Shown: positions 6,972 through 14,168, counted from the stretch's first letter. The stretch is 20,009 bases of DNA from a bacterium HR23 (GCA_002923335.1 BEHZ01000014.1:1-20009); one strand, 5' to 3'. Notes: generated by a model not told the origin, from the sequence alone. Program-made: numbers and translations.

Positions 6972-6977
6972 GGAGCC

Positions 6978-7937
6978 TTACCGGGGGAAGGAGGGGAGTT
7001 CCAGCCCTATACCCCTCTCCCGAGCCTTCTGATAGACCCGCCAGGCGGTAACGATGTCCTCCAGGGCCAACCCCTGGGATTCAAAGAGGGTGATATGGTC
7101 GGGGTTGACCCGGCCGGGGAGCATCCCCCCCACGACATCCCGCAGGTCCCGCACCTGGTCCCAGCGGACCACCCCCCGCTCCACCGCCCAGATAAGTTCC
7201 CCGCACTCTATCCTGGCATCCTCCACCTGGTCGGCCACGATAAGGTTCGCCCGGCGGATGGCCACCTCGTCCAGTTCACGGCGCATCCAACTGTTGCTCC
7301 CGGCGGCGTTGATGTGGGTACCGGGGGAGAGCCACTCGCCGTTGAAGACCGGCTCCCGGCTGTTGGTGATGGTGATGACGATGTGGGCGCCCTCCACGCA
7401 CGCCTTGGCGCTGTCCACCGCATAGACAGGGATACCCAGGTGCTGGGCCATCTCCTGGGCGAAGGCCTGCCGCTTCTCCGGCGTCCTGCTGAAGACCCGC
7501 ACCTCCCGAATGGGGCGAACGGCACAGACCGCCTCTATCTGGGTGCGGGCCTGGTAGCCGGCCCCGATACACCCCACGAGGGAGGCGTCGGGGCGGGCCA
7601 TGTATTTGGTGGCGACCCCCGAGGCTGCGCCTGTGCGCACCGCCCCCAGCCATCCCGCCTGGAGGATGGCCAGCAGTTCCCCCGTATCGGCACGATAGAT
7701 GTTCACCAGGAAGCCCCCGGCCCGTCCCGTGGTGTAGGCCTTGAACCCGGTGAGGTTGAGGGCGTGGTCGGCGGCCGACATGAACTGGAGATAGCCCCCG
7801 GCCACCCGGATGCGACGGCGGGGGTCGTTGGTGGCCTGCCCCTGTGCCCAATGGCGGAAGCCTTCCTCCACAGCCTCCAGGGCGTCCTGCATGGTAAGAA
7901 GGGTGCGCACATCCTGCTCGGTCAGGAAGATGGCCAT
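6978..7937 (-). CDS. Ornithine cyclodeaminase / mu-crystallin family dehydrogenase
   Basis: This is a 319-residue NAD(P)-dependent enzyme of the ornithine cyclodeaminase/mu-crystallin family. The family includes ornithine cyclodeaminase (ornithine to proline plus ammonia), alanine dehydrogenase of archaea and cyclic imine reductases. Substrate-site residues expected from the family are present: Lys66 (T-G-F-K-A), Arg101 (R-T-G-A-A-S) and Asp223 (R-E-L-D-E). The dinucleotide loop G-A-G-Y-Q-A is at 125-130. The length is normal. ATG 7937 has a strong AAGGAGGG about 5 bases upstream. It is divergent from recO and lies upstream of the sigma gene on the same strand, so read-through into the sigma gene is possible, but no functional link is evident. 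Which imine or amino acid it uses cannot be told. Confidence 0.92.
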   Translation of the reverse strand: MAIFLTEQDVRTLLTMQDALEAVEEGFRHWAQGQATNDPRRRIRVAGGYLQFMSAADHALNLTGFKAYTTGRAGGFLVNIYRADTGELLAILQAGWLGAVRTGAASGVATKYMARPDASLVGCIGAGYQARTQIEAVCAVRPIREVRVFSRTPEKRQAFAQEMAQHLGIPVYAVDSAKACVEGAHIVITITNSREPVFNGEWLSPGTHINAAGSNSWMRRELDEVAIRRANLIVADQVEDARIECGELIWAVERGVVRWDQVRDLRDVVGGMLPGRVNPDHITLFESQGLALEDIVTAWRVYQKARERGIGLELPSFPR

Positions 7938-7981
7938 CGTCCCTCCTTTTTCGGCTTATCCACCAAACGCCGATGGTGTTC

Positions 7982-8010
7982 TTGCCCCCCTCTCTACCCC
8001 CCGTTATCGT
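7982..8010 (+). promoter_or_regulatory. Possible weak promoter for recO
   Basis: TTGCCC (7982-7987) and TATCGT (8005-8010) are 17 bases apart in the 112-base divergent gap between the ornithine cyclodeaminase-like gene and recO. Each box matches four of six consensus bases, so it is plausible but weak. I saw no convincing promoter in the gap for the opposite direction. Confidence 0.35.
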
Positions 8011-8049
8011 ATCTGCTCAGGCATGGTAGCATAGGGGCGGAGGAGGGGG

Positions 8050-8814
8050 ATGGGCAGTCCACGCCTCTACCAGGTGCATGCTATCGTCTTGAAGGACCGG
8101 GAGGTGGGGGAGGCCGACCGCCTGGTGTGCCTCTTTACCCTGGAGCGGGGGAAGGTCTGGGCACGGGCCAACGGGGTGCGCAAGCCCACCAGCCGGTTGG
8201 GGGGACACCTGCAGCCCCTCTGTCACTCCCGCCTTCTGTTGGCCCGTGGACGGGATCGGGATGTGGTCTCCCAGGCCGAGGCCTTGCACACCTTCCCTCG
8301 TCTGCGCAGCGACCTGCCCCTCCTGGCCCACGCCATGGCCTGTGCCGAGGTGCTGGAGGGCCTCACCGCTGAGGAGCAGGCCAATCCCCGTGCCTTCCAC
8401 CTCCTCCTGCGGACGCTGGAGGGGCTGGAGGGGGGCGAGGGGACGCTCCTTGTGCGCTGGTATGAGGTGCATCTGTTGGGGGCGCTGGGGTTTTTGCCCC
8501 AACTCTTCGCCTGCGCCGAATGTGGGGCGTCCCTGGCCCCCCGGTCCCACGCCTTCCGCCTCTCGGCGGGGGGTGTGGTGTGTCCCGCCTGCGCCCAGCG
8601 CGGGGGGCCTTCCCTTCCTATTTCCCTGGAGGCGCTGAAGGTGCTCCGCTGGCTGGCCCGCCACGACTTCCCCCAGGTGCGCCCCCTCCGCCTGGGGGCG
8701 GTAGCCCAGGAGGTGGAGCGCCTCCTGCGGGAGACCTTCCGCTGGCACCTGGAGCGGGACGTGCGCTCCGCCCGCTTCGGGGAGCGGGTGGGGAGCGGTC
8801 TGCCCCTTCCCTAG
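8050..8814 (+). CDS. recO: DNA repair protein RecO
   Basis: RecO anneals single strands and loads RecA with RecR (the RecFOR path). The 254-residue protein has the N-terminal OB-fold signature: A-I-V-L-K-D-R-E-V-G-E-A-D-R-L-V (11-26) then R-G-K-V-W-A-R-A-N-G-V-R-K-P (33-46). A helical domain and a Cys4 zinc site follow, C155-x2-C158 and C178-x2-C181. Length is normal. The ATG is preceded by AGGAGGGGG with unusually tight spacing; no better start keeps the OB strand. It is the first plus-strand gene after a divergent gap. Identification is firm. Confidence 0.94.
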   Translation: MGSPRLYQVHAIVLKDREVGEADRLVCLFTLERGKVWARANGVRKPTSRLGGHLQPLCHSRLLLARGRDRDVVSQAEALHTFPRLRSDLPLLAHAMACAEVLEGLTAEEQANPRAFHLLLRTLEGLEGGEGTLLVRWYEVHLLGALGFLPQLFACAECGASLAPRSHAFRLSAGGVVCPACAQRGGPSLPISLEALKVLRWLARHDFPQVRPLRLGAVAQEVERLLRETFRWHLERDVRSARFGERVGSGLPLP

Positions 8815-8840
8815 CCCAGGTGGGGGCGCCTCCTCCCGTT

Positions 8841-8869
8841 TTGACACCCGCCCCGCTCTTGGGTATGGT
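8841..8869 (+). promoter_or_regulatory. Promoter for the biotin carboxylase gene, very short leader
   Basis: A perfect TTGACA (8841-8846) is followed after 17 bases by TATGGT (8864-8869). The predicted transcript start near 8876 leaves only about 11 nt before the ATG at 8887, with no clear Shine-Dalgarno sequence. Confidence 0.75.
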
Positions 8870-8886
8870 GAAAGAGAACACAACCT

Positions 8887-10467
8887 ATGTTCCGCTCCGT
8901 TCTGGTAGCCAACCGTGGCGAGTGCGCCTGCCGTGTCATCCGCACCCTGAAGCGGATGGGCATACGGGCTGTGGCGGTCTACTCCCAGGCGGACGCCCAA
9001 GCCCTGCACGTGCGCATGGCGGATGAAGCGGTGTGCATCGGCCCGCCGGAGCCGGCCCAGAGTTACCTGAACATCCCCCGTCTGATTGAGGTTGCCAGGG
9101 CGACAGGGTGCCAGGGGGTGCACCCGGGATGGGGCTTCCTGGCCCAGAACCCTGCCTTTGCACGGGCGTGCGCCGACGCCGGCCTGAAGTTCATCGGCCC
9201 CCGGCCGGAGGTGATGGAGCGGATGGGGGACAAGGTGCTGGCCCGCCGTCTGGCCCAGGAGGCGGGGGTGCCCCTCGTCCCCGGGAGCCGGGACGCTATC
9301 TCCGACGAAGAGGCCCTACGCCTCGCTCAGGAGATAGGCTTCCCCGTGATGGTGAAGGCGGCGGCCGGGGGTGGGGGCGTGGGCATTCGGGTCGCCACCT
9401 CCCCGGAGGACTTGCGGGACCTGCTCCCCCGTGCCCGCCGGCTGGCGCTCGGGGCCTTCGGCTCGGATCAGGTCTATCTGGAGCGCTATGTTCTGAATGC
9501 CAGCCACATTGAGGTGCAGGTGCTGGGGGATGAGCACGGCAACTGGGTGCACCTCTTTGAGCGGGAGTGCTCGGTGCAGAGGCGCAACCAGAAGATTGTG
9601 GAGGAGACCCCCAGCCCTAAACTCACCGCCCACCAGCGCCAGCGCCTCACCCAGGCGGCCCTCGCCCTGGCCCGCCACATCGGATACACCAACGCCGGCA
9701 CCGTGGAGTTCCTCTGGACGCCCCAGGGGGAGTTCTACTTCCTGGAGATGAACACCCGCCTGCAGGTGGAGCACCCCGTTACCGAGATGGTAACGGGCCT
9801 GGACATCGTGGAACTGCAGGTGCGCATTGCCCAGGGGGAACCCCTCCCCTTCCGGCAGGAGGACATCGTCCCCCACGGCCACGCCATTGAGGCGCGGGTT
9901 TACCCGGAAGACCCCGATACCTTTCTTCCCTCGGGGGGAACTATTGAGCGGGTGGTGGAGCCCCAGGGGGAGGGGATACGGGTGGACAGCGCCCTGGTGG
10001 AGGGGTATGAGGTGCCCCTCTTCTACGACCCCATGCTGGCCAAGGTTATTGCCTGGGCGCCCACCCGGGGGCAGGCCATCGGGCGTCTGCGGGACGCCCT
10101 GAAGGCCTTCGTGCTGGAGGGGGTGAAGAGCAACATCCCCACCTTGCGGGCGGTGCTGGGGGACCCCGCCTTCATCCTGGGCACCTACACCACCCAACTC
10201 CTGGCCCGTATTGCCACCGTCCCCCGTCGGCGCTCCGCCGTTACCCCCACCTCGGCCGCCCTCTCCACCGACACGGAGGCGGTGCTCCACGAAGCCAAGC
10301 GCCGTCCCTTTCTAGACCCCCGCCTGGACGGGCGAGAGGAGGCGGTGGCGGCCGCCCTGGCTTACGCCCTTGCCCTCGCCCCCTCTCCGCCGTCGTCCAC
10401 GCCCTCGGCATGGCGTCGGCAGGGGTTGGTCCTGCAGATGTTAGGGCGTCTGGGGGTGGGGGGATGA
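8887..10467 (+). CDS. Biotin carboxylase subunit of an acyl-CoA (or pyruvate) carboxylase
   Basis: This is the ATP-grasp subunit that carboxylates biotin on the carrier protein encoded next. Family blocks are N-R-G-E-C-A-C-R-V-I-R-T (9-20), M-G-D-K (113-116), K157, E-R-E-C-S-V-Q-R-R-N-Q-K (225-236) and E-M-N-T-R-L-Q-V-E-H-P-V-T-E-M (287-301). These keep the metal, ATP and bicarbonate residues, including Arg291. Three conserved spots differ. The glycine-rich loop reads G-G-G-G-V-G (161-166), with Val where Arg or Lys is usual. The first block has Cys for Ile. H-P-G-W-G-F-L-A-Q-N stands for the usual H-P-G-Y-G-F-L-S-E-N. At 526 residues it is longer than E. coli AccC (about 450) because of a low-complexity tail. 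Its stop overlaps the carrier gene start by ATGA. No carboxyltransferase gene is in the window, so whether acetyl-, propionyl- or another CoA ester (or pyruvate) is the substrate is open. Confidence 0.92.
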   Translation: MFRSVLVANRGECACRVIRTLKRMGIRAVAVYSQADAQALHVRMADEAVCIGPPEPAQSYLNIPRLIEVARATGCQGVHPGWGFLAQNPAFARACADAGLKFIGPRPEVMERMGDKVLARRLAQEAGVPLVPGSRDAISDEEALRLAQEIGFPVMVKAAAGGGGVGIRVATSPEDLRDLLPRARRLALGAFGSDQVYLERYVLNASHIEVQVLGDEHGNWVHLFERECSVQRRNQKIVEETPSPKLTAHQRQRLTQAALALARHIGYTNAGTVEFLWTPQGEFYFLEMNTRLQVEHPVTEMVTGLDIVELQVRIAQGEPLPFRQEDIVPHGHAIEARVYPEDPDTFLPSGGTIERVVEPQGEGIRVDSALVEGYEVPLFYDPMLAKVIAWAPTRGQAIGRLRDALKAFVLEGVKSNIPTLRAVLGDPAFILGTYTTQLLARIATVPRRRSAVTPTSAALSTDTEAVLHEAKRRPFLDPRLDGREEAVAAALAYALALAPSPPSSTPSAWRRQGLVLQMLGRLGVGG

Positions 10468-10883
10468 CCTTCACCCCCCGGCGCTTCCGAGTGCGGGTGG
10501 GTCAGCGGTGGTTCACCGTGGAGGTGCGCCGTGGCCCCGACGGACGATTCCAGGTGCTGGTGGACGGCCAGCCGGTAGAGGTGGAAGCCCTTCCCGAGGA
10601 CTTTTCCCCACGCCCCAGGCCTCAGGCCCCTGTAACACCCGAAGCCCCTCCCTTGACCCGTGAGGAGACCACCATCATCAGCCCCATGCCGGGGCGGGTT
10701 GTGGTGGTCTCGGTGCAGGTGGGCGACCGCCTGCGCCCTGGAGACGAAATCTGCGTGATAGAGGCTATGAAGATGGAGCAAAGCATCCGATGCACCCGAG
10801 GGGGGGTAGTAAAGGTCCTGCATATCCGCCCGGGGCAGACGGTCCACGCCGGGGATATCCTGGCGGAACTGGGGGAGGAGTAG
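10464..10883 (+). CDS. Biotin carboxyl carrier protein
   Basis: This 139-residue protein carries biotin between the carboxylase and a carboxyltransferase. The C-terminal 70 residues are a biotinyl domain: S-P-M-P-G-R-V (73-79), G-D-x-x-x-x-G-D near 88-94 and the biotinylation site E-A-M-K-M with Lys103. A Pro-rich linker lies at about 49-64. The N-terminal 45 residues form a small beta-rich segment, as in carriers of acyl-CoA or pyruvate carboxylase type. The ATG at 10464 overlaps the biotin carboxylase stop (ATGA, 10464-10467); the frame stays open further upstream but that would only copy into the preceding gene. A coupled pair is almost certain. Confidence 0.93.
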   Translation: MTFTPRRFRVRVGQRWFTVEVRRGPDGRFQVLVDGQPVEVEALPEDFSPRPRPQAPVTPEAPPLTREETTIISPMPGRVVVVSVQVGDRLRPGDEICVIEAMKMEQSIRCTRGGVVKVLHIRPGQTVHAGDILAELGEE

Positions 10884-10926
10884 GCCCCTTGCCTGCTCCC
10901 ATCGCCTCTGCTACCCTGCAAAGGCC

Positions 10927-12285
10927 ATGAGCGTTACGACCACCCTGGTGCAGTGGCTTACCTCTTTCCGCCTGGAAGACCTTCCCCCCTGGGTGGTGGG
11001 GATGGTGAAGGGCTACCTGCTGGACGCCCTGGCCTGCGCCTGCATTGGGAGCGGTCAACCGTGGACGCAAAAGGTGGCGCAGATGGTGCGGGGGATGGGG
11101 GCACAGGGGCCGTGCACGGTGGTGGGCTTCCCGTGGACAACCGCCCCCTCCCTTTCGGCTCTGGTGAACGGATGTGCTGTGGGGGGCTTCGAGTTTGACC
11201 ACGCCCTGGGGGAAGGCTCGGCGCATCCCAGCAGTGCGGTGGTGCCGGCGGTGCTGGCCATCGGGCAGGCCCAGCATATCTCCGGGGCCAGGGCGCTGCT
11301 GGCCCTTGCCCTGGGCTACGAGGCCCACTGCCGTATCGGCCTGGCAGTGGGGCGAGGTGTGGAGGACGAGCGAGGCTTCCACGGCCCCGGGACCAACGGC
11401 CCCCTGGGGTCTGCCGTGGGGGCAGGGGTGGCTATAGGGCTTTCGCCCCAACAGATGACCTGGGCGCTAGGCAACGCCGGCTCCCACGGGGCGGGGCTTA
11501 TGGCCTTCGCCCAGGAGGGGGCTATGACTAAACGCCTCCACCACGGCCGGTCGGCCCAAGCGGGAGTGGAGTGCGTCCTCCTGGCCCGAGAGGGCTTTAC
11601 CGGCCCCAGCCAAGTGCTGGAGGGGCCACAGGGCTTCTTCCACGCCTTCTCCCCCTCACCTCGCCCTGAGCAGGTTACCGAAGGCCTGGGGACGGTGTGG
11701 CGGTTGCAGGGCATCCTGGTGAAGCGGTGGCCCTGCCATGCCAGCATGCAGGGGGTGGTGGAGGGGCTGGTGCGCCTGCGCAAGGAGGGGGTGAAGGCGC
11801 GGCAGGTGGAGCGTATCCGTGTGGTGGGACCACCCCGCCTTCTCCACCGCCACGCCCAGCAGACGCCCCAGACCCTCCTCGCTGCCCAGGAGAGCCTCCC
11901 TTTCTGCTGTGCGTGGGCCTTGTTGGGCGACCCAGAAGACCCCTGGAGCCTTTCCGATGCCCTCCTGAACGACCCTGCTTATCTGGCTCTGGCCCAGCGG
12001 GTGGAGATAGAGGTAGACGCCCAGGCCTTTGCGTCCCCCTCGGCTGCCTTTATGGGGGCCCAGGTAACGGTGGAGACCACCACCGGCCGGCGCCATTTCA
12101 ACGCCTGGCCCTTCCCCGGAGCGCCGGGGCATCCCCTCCCGTGGGAGGGCATCCTTCGGAAGTTCCTGGCCTGCGCTGGTCCTCTCCTGGGCAAAGAGGC
12201 GTCCCAAAAGGTGGTGGAGCAGGTGGCCCGTTTGGAGGCGCTGGAGGATGTGGCGCCGCTGGTCGGCTTGCTGGCGGGGCGTTAG
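10927..12285 (+). CDS. MmgE/PrpD family protein
   Basis: This 452-residue protein belongs to the MmgE/PrpD family, which includes 2-methylcitrate dehydratase, cis-aconitate decarboxylase and many members of unknown substrate. Supporting blocks are L-L-D-A-L-A-C-A (31-38), F-E-F-D-H-A ... A-H-P-S-S-A-V-V-P-A (88-108) holding the conserved Asp/His pair, and M-T-K-R-L-H-H-G-R-S-A-Q-A-G in the middle. Length is typical. It follows the carrier protein gene by 43 bases on the same strand, so it may belong to the carboxylase transcription unit. A link to propionyl-CoA or another short acyl-CoA route is an inference from that order. Its TAG overlaps by 4 bases, tail to tail, with the TAA of the next gene on the other strand. 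Confidence 0.87.
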   Translation: MSVTTTLVQWLTSFRLEDLPPWVVGMVKGYLLDALACACIGSGQPWTQKVAQMVRGMGAQGPCTVVGFPWTTAPSLSALVNGCAVGGFEFDHALGEGSAHPSSAVVPAVLAIGQAQHISGARALLALALGYEAHCRIGLAVGRGVEDERGFHGPGTNGPLGSAVGAGVAIGLSPQQMTWALGNAGSHGAGLMAFAQEGAMTKRLHHGRSAQAGVECVLLAREGFTGPSQVLEGPQGFFHAFSPSPRPEQVTEGLGTVWRLQGILVKRWPCHASMQGVVEGLVRLRKEGVKARQVERIRVVGPPRLLHRHAQQTPQTLLAAQESLPFCCAWALLGDPEDPWSLSDALLNDPAYLALAQRVEIEVDAQAFASPSAAFMGAQVTVETTTGRRHFNAWPFPGAPGHPLPWEGILRKFLACAGPLLGKEASQKVVEQVARLEALEDVAPLVGLLAGR

Positions 12286-12545
12286 TTGCGTCGCAAGTAG
12301 AGGAGGAACTCCTGCTCCTCTACTGGACGCCGCTGGCGCAGAGCCAGGATGGCATACTGCATGAACATCCGTGCCAGGCCGGGGTATTTTAGGGCATCGG
12401 ACCCCACAATGACCTTCGGGCGGGGGCTCTCCAGGTCCACCGCCACACGGCCCGGGTGGTCGTAGTCCACCACCAACTCAATGGCTTCGCCCGTGGAGCG
12501 CTCTATGCGCTCCTGCAATCGGCGCAGGAACTCCGCATCGTCCAT
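12282..12545 (-). CDS. Small conserved-looking hypothetical protein
   Basis: This 87-residue soluble protein is rich in charged residues, with no signal peptide or membrane helix and no motif I recognise. The first part looks helical (D-D-A-E-F-L-R-R-L-Q-E-R-I-E-R). A beta-like middle follows, E-A-I-E-L-V-V-D-Y-D and V-A-V-D-L-E-S-P-R-P-K-V-I-V-G, then another helix ending in Y-L-R-R-N. This ordered alternation is more like a real protein than a shadow frame, and it fills a gap no other gene claims. ATG 12545 has only a weak Shine-Dalgarno sequence. It converges on the MmgE/PrpD gene with a 4-base overlap of the stop codons. Function unknown. Confidence 0.7.
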   Translation of the reverse strand: MDDAEFLRRLQERIERSTGEAIELVVDYDHPGRVAVDLESPRPKVIVGSDALKYPGLARMFMQYAILALRQRRPVEEQEFLLYLRRN

Positions 12546-12633
12546 AGCGGTCGCCTGCCCTTAGTGTAGCCAACCGTAGGGCGAGGGGGGAAGGGGGGTG
12601 GGAGGAGGGGCGGTGCCCGGGGACGAATGGCCC

Positions 12634-12662
12634 TTGCACCTCTTGCCCCCCTGGGCTATGCT
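12634..12662 (+). promoter_or_regulatory. Probable promoter for tatA
   Basis: TTGCAC (12634-12639) and TATGCT (12657-12662) are separated by 17 bases, the same spacing and -10 style as the stronger promoters in this window. It is the only candidate in the 170-base gap between the small hypothetical gene and tatA; nothing else was seen in that gap. Confidence 0.5.
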
Positions 12663-12715
12663 GGTAGCAGACCAGCCTTGGAACCCAAAGGTTGGGTGCG
12701 CAATAAGGAGGGGCT

Positions 12716-12913
12716 ATGTTCAGGGGCGGTTTTGGCCTCCCAGAACTCATCGTCGTCCTGGTGATTGTGCTCCTCCTCTTCGGGGCGAGCCGCCTGCCCA
12801 AACTGGCCGAATCCATGGGCAAGGCGGTGAAGGCCTTCCGCAAGGCCGCCCGTGAAGAAGAGCAAACGGCATCCCGTCCCCGCCGGCGGGCCAAGGAGAC
12901 AACACAGGTATAG
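12716..12913 (+). CDS. tatA: Sec-independent translocase subunit TatA/TatE
   Basis: TatA forms the pore of the twin-arginine system that exports folded proteins. The 65-residue chain has the full family plan: a short N-terminus, G-L-P-E-L, one membrane helix (about 11-23), then the hinge F-G-A-S-R-L-P-K-L-A and an amphipathic helix E-S-M-G-K-A-V-K-A-F-R-K-A, ending in a charged tail. AAGGAGG lies about 5 bases before the ATG. It is a single-gene unit with its own promoter and a clear terminator. No tatC is near. TatA and TatE cannot be told apart from this. Confidence 0.94.
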   Translation: MFRGGFGLPELIVVLVIVLLLFGASRLPKLAESMGKAVKAFRKAAREEEQTASRPRRRAKETTQV

Positions 12914-12935
12914 GGCTGCGTCCTCGGCCCCCCTT

Positions 12936-12967
12936 CCCGCCGGGGTAACCCCATCCGGCGGGCTTTT
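12936..12967 (+). terminator. Rho-independent terminator of tatA
   Basis: CCCGCCGG (12936-12943) pairs perfectly with CCGGCGGG (12955-12962) around an 11-base loop, followed at once by CTTTT. It begins 22 bases after the tatA stop. Confidence 0.85.
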
Positions 12968-12994
12968 GAGGCAAGCCCTCAAAGAGGGGTGTAA

Positions 12995-13024
12995 CCTTTG
13001 GGGGCAAAGGGCGGAGCACCGCCC
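12995..13024 (-). terminator. Probable terminator region of rplL
   Basis: Reading the minus strand past the rplL stop, GGGCGG-TGCT-CCGCCC (plus 13009-13024) is followed by TTT, and a second stem CCTTTG-GGGG-CAAAGG (12995-13010) overlaps its edge. A third stem, TTTGAGG/CCTCAAA, lies at 12965-12983. The T-tract is short, so the exact stop point is uncertain. Confidence 0.55.
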
Positions 13025-13036
13025 CGGAGGGTAACC

Positions 13037-13447
13037 CTACTCCACGGAGACCTTGGCGCCGGCGGCCTCCAGTTTCTCCTTGATCTTCTGGGCCTCGTCT
13101 TTGGGCACGTGCTCCTTGATGGGCTTGGGCGCCGCTTCCACCAGGTCCTTGGCCTCTTTGAGACCGAGGCCGGGCACCACCTCCCGCACCGCCTTGATGA
13201 CATTGATCTTGTTGGGCCCCACCTCTTTGAGGATAACGGTGAACTCGGTCTTCTCCTCGGCGGGGGGTGCGGGTGGGGCGGCGGCAGGGGCGGGGCCAGG
13301 GGCAGCGGTGGCCACCGGGGCGGCCACCGCCACCGCTGGGGCAGCGCTCACCCCAAACTTCTCCTCCAACTGCTTGGCCAGCCACGCCACATCCATCACC
13401 GGCAGTTGCAGGATGCCTTCCAGGATTTGCTCCTTCGTGAGAGCCAT
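13037..13447 (-). CDS. rplL: Large-subunit ribosomal protein bL12 (L7/L12)
   Basis: bL12 forms the flexible stalk dimers on ribosomal protein L10 that recruit translation GTPases. The 136-residue protein has the N-terminal dimerisation helices (E-Q-I-L-E-G-I-L-Q-L-P-V-M-D-V-A-W-L), an Ala-Pro hinge and the C-terminal domain with K-I-N-V-I-K-A-V-R-E, G-L-G-L-K-E-A-K-D-L-V-E and ending A-G-A-K-V-S-V-E. It is about 15 residues longer than E. coli L7/L12 because the Ala-Pro hinge (about 34-67) is long, common in GC-rich bacteria. It starts 30 bases after rplJ, with a strong GGAAGGAGG, and is followed by a terminator region rather than by rpoB. Confidence 0.97.
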   Translation of the reverse strand: MALTKEQILEGILQLPVMDVAWLAKQLEEKFGVSAAPAVAVAAPVATAAPGPAPAAAPPAPPAEEKTEFTVILKEVGPNKINVIKAVREVVPGLGLKEAKDLVEAAPKPIKEHVPKDEAQKIKEKLEAAGAKVSVE

Positions 13448-13477
13448 GGTCTCCTCCTTCCGTTGTTGTCCCCTTTT

Positions 13478-14026
13478 TTAGCCTTGCGCAGGGGCCGAGG
13501 AGGGCGTCCCCTCCTGCTTCTCCACGGCCCGCTGGAGCACGGTAGCCAGGGATTGCATAGGCCCCTGCAAGGCCCACACGAGGGCTGCGAGGGGCCCTTT
13601 GACCCGTCCGATCAGGGTCGCCATGAGCACCGGCTTGGGTGGGAGGGAAGCCAGAGCGGTGAGGTCGGCGGGGGTAAGCACCTGGCCATTCAGGAGGGCG
13701 CCCCGCACAGGCAGGGTGATGCGGGTGGTGCGCACCACCTCGTCAAAGCCCTTCACCGCCTCGGCCGGGTCCTGGGTGGTGAGGACCAGGCCCGTGGGCC
13801 CCTGCAGAAGGCTCTGCAGGGCGCTCCGCCCTACTTCTTGCGCTGCGATGCTGGCCAGGGTGTTCTTCACCACCCGGTATTCCAGCCCCTTCTCCCGCAG
13901 GCGTCGGCGCAACTCGGTCATGGCCGAGACCGGCAGGCCGGTGAAGCCGGTGCTGATGATCAGGGTGCACTTGCCAAACCGCTCCTTGAGGTCGGCCACT
14001 TCCTGGATGTTCCTCTGGGAGGGCAT
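13478..14026 (-). CDS. rplJ: Large-subunit ribosomal protein uL10
   Basis: uL10 is the stalk base that binds 23S rRNA and carries the bL12 dimers; the L10-L12 complex usually represses its own operon. The 182-residue protein shows the family N-terminus (A-D-L-K-E-R-F, I-I-S-T-G-F-T-G-L, M-T-E-L-R-R-R-L-R, Y-R-V-V-K-N-T-L) and a G-P-T-G-L-V centre. A C-terminal helix for bL12 binding follows. ATG 14026 has AAGGAAGGAG about 6 bases upstream. It begins a two-gene rplJ-rplL operon without rplK-rplA, with its own promoter and an L10-type leader. Confidence 0.96.
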   Translation of the reverse strand: MPSQRNIQEVADLKERFGKCTLIISTGFTGLPVSAMTELRRRLREKGLEYRVVKNTLASIAAQEVGRSALQSLLQGPTGLVLTTQDPAEAVKGFDEVVRTTRITLPVRGALLNGQVLTPADLTALASLPPKPVLMATLIGRVKGPLAALVWALQGPMQSLATVLQRAVEKQEGTPSSAPAQG

Positions 14027-14049
14027 CGGTGCTCCTTCCTTGGCCTTCT

Positions 14050-14083
14050 AAAAACGGCAACCCCACGGCCGAAGACCGTGGGG
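14050..14083 (-). terminator. Attenuator terminator in the rplJ leader
   Basis: On the minus strand CCCCACGG, a 7-base loop and CCGTGGGG (plus 14061-14083) form a perfect 8-bp stem. A TTTTT run follows six bases later (plus 14050-14054). It lies 24 bases before the rplJ ATG. Its centre (plus 14068-14078) is perfectly complementary over 11 bases to the L10-binding element at 14149-14159, so the two pairings exclude each other. Confidence 0.8.
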
Positions 14084-14100
14084 CAAAGGCATACCACTCG

Positions 14101-14163
14101 GTCATCGCCTCGGCGGGCGCTGAACGCTTTACGGCCTGGGGCCACCCGCGGTCTTCGGCGCAC
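14101..14163 (-). ncRNA. L10-type ribosomal protein leader of rplJ-rplL
   Basis: Read on the minus strand, the leader starts with G-C-G-C-C-G-A-A-G-A-C-C-G-C-G-G-G-T-G-G, passes through an internal GTAAAGC segment and closes with CCCGCCGAGGCGATGACC. The GCCGAAGACCGC...GGTGG and CCGCCGAGG elements, pairing CGGG to CCCG, are hallmarks of the L10 leader RNA bound by L10 or the L10-L12 complex. It sits directly between the promoter and the attenuator terminator. Confidence 0.85.
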
Positions 14164-14168
14164 CGTCC

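Noticed and set aside
7095..8372. Long plus-strand frame opposite the ornithine cyclodeaminase-like gene and running into recO
   Set aside because: It is a composition shadow: it overlaps two recognised genes and has no recognisable motif or ribosome site.
12685..12697. Small perfect hairpin CCCAA-AGG-TTGGG before tatA
   Set aside because: A 5-bp stem without a T-tract or conserved leader sequence is easily chance in this composition.
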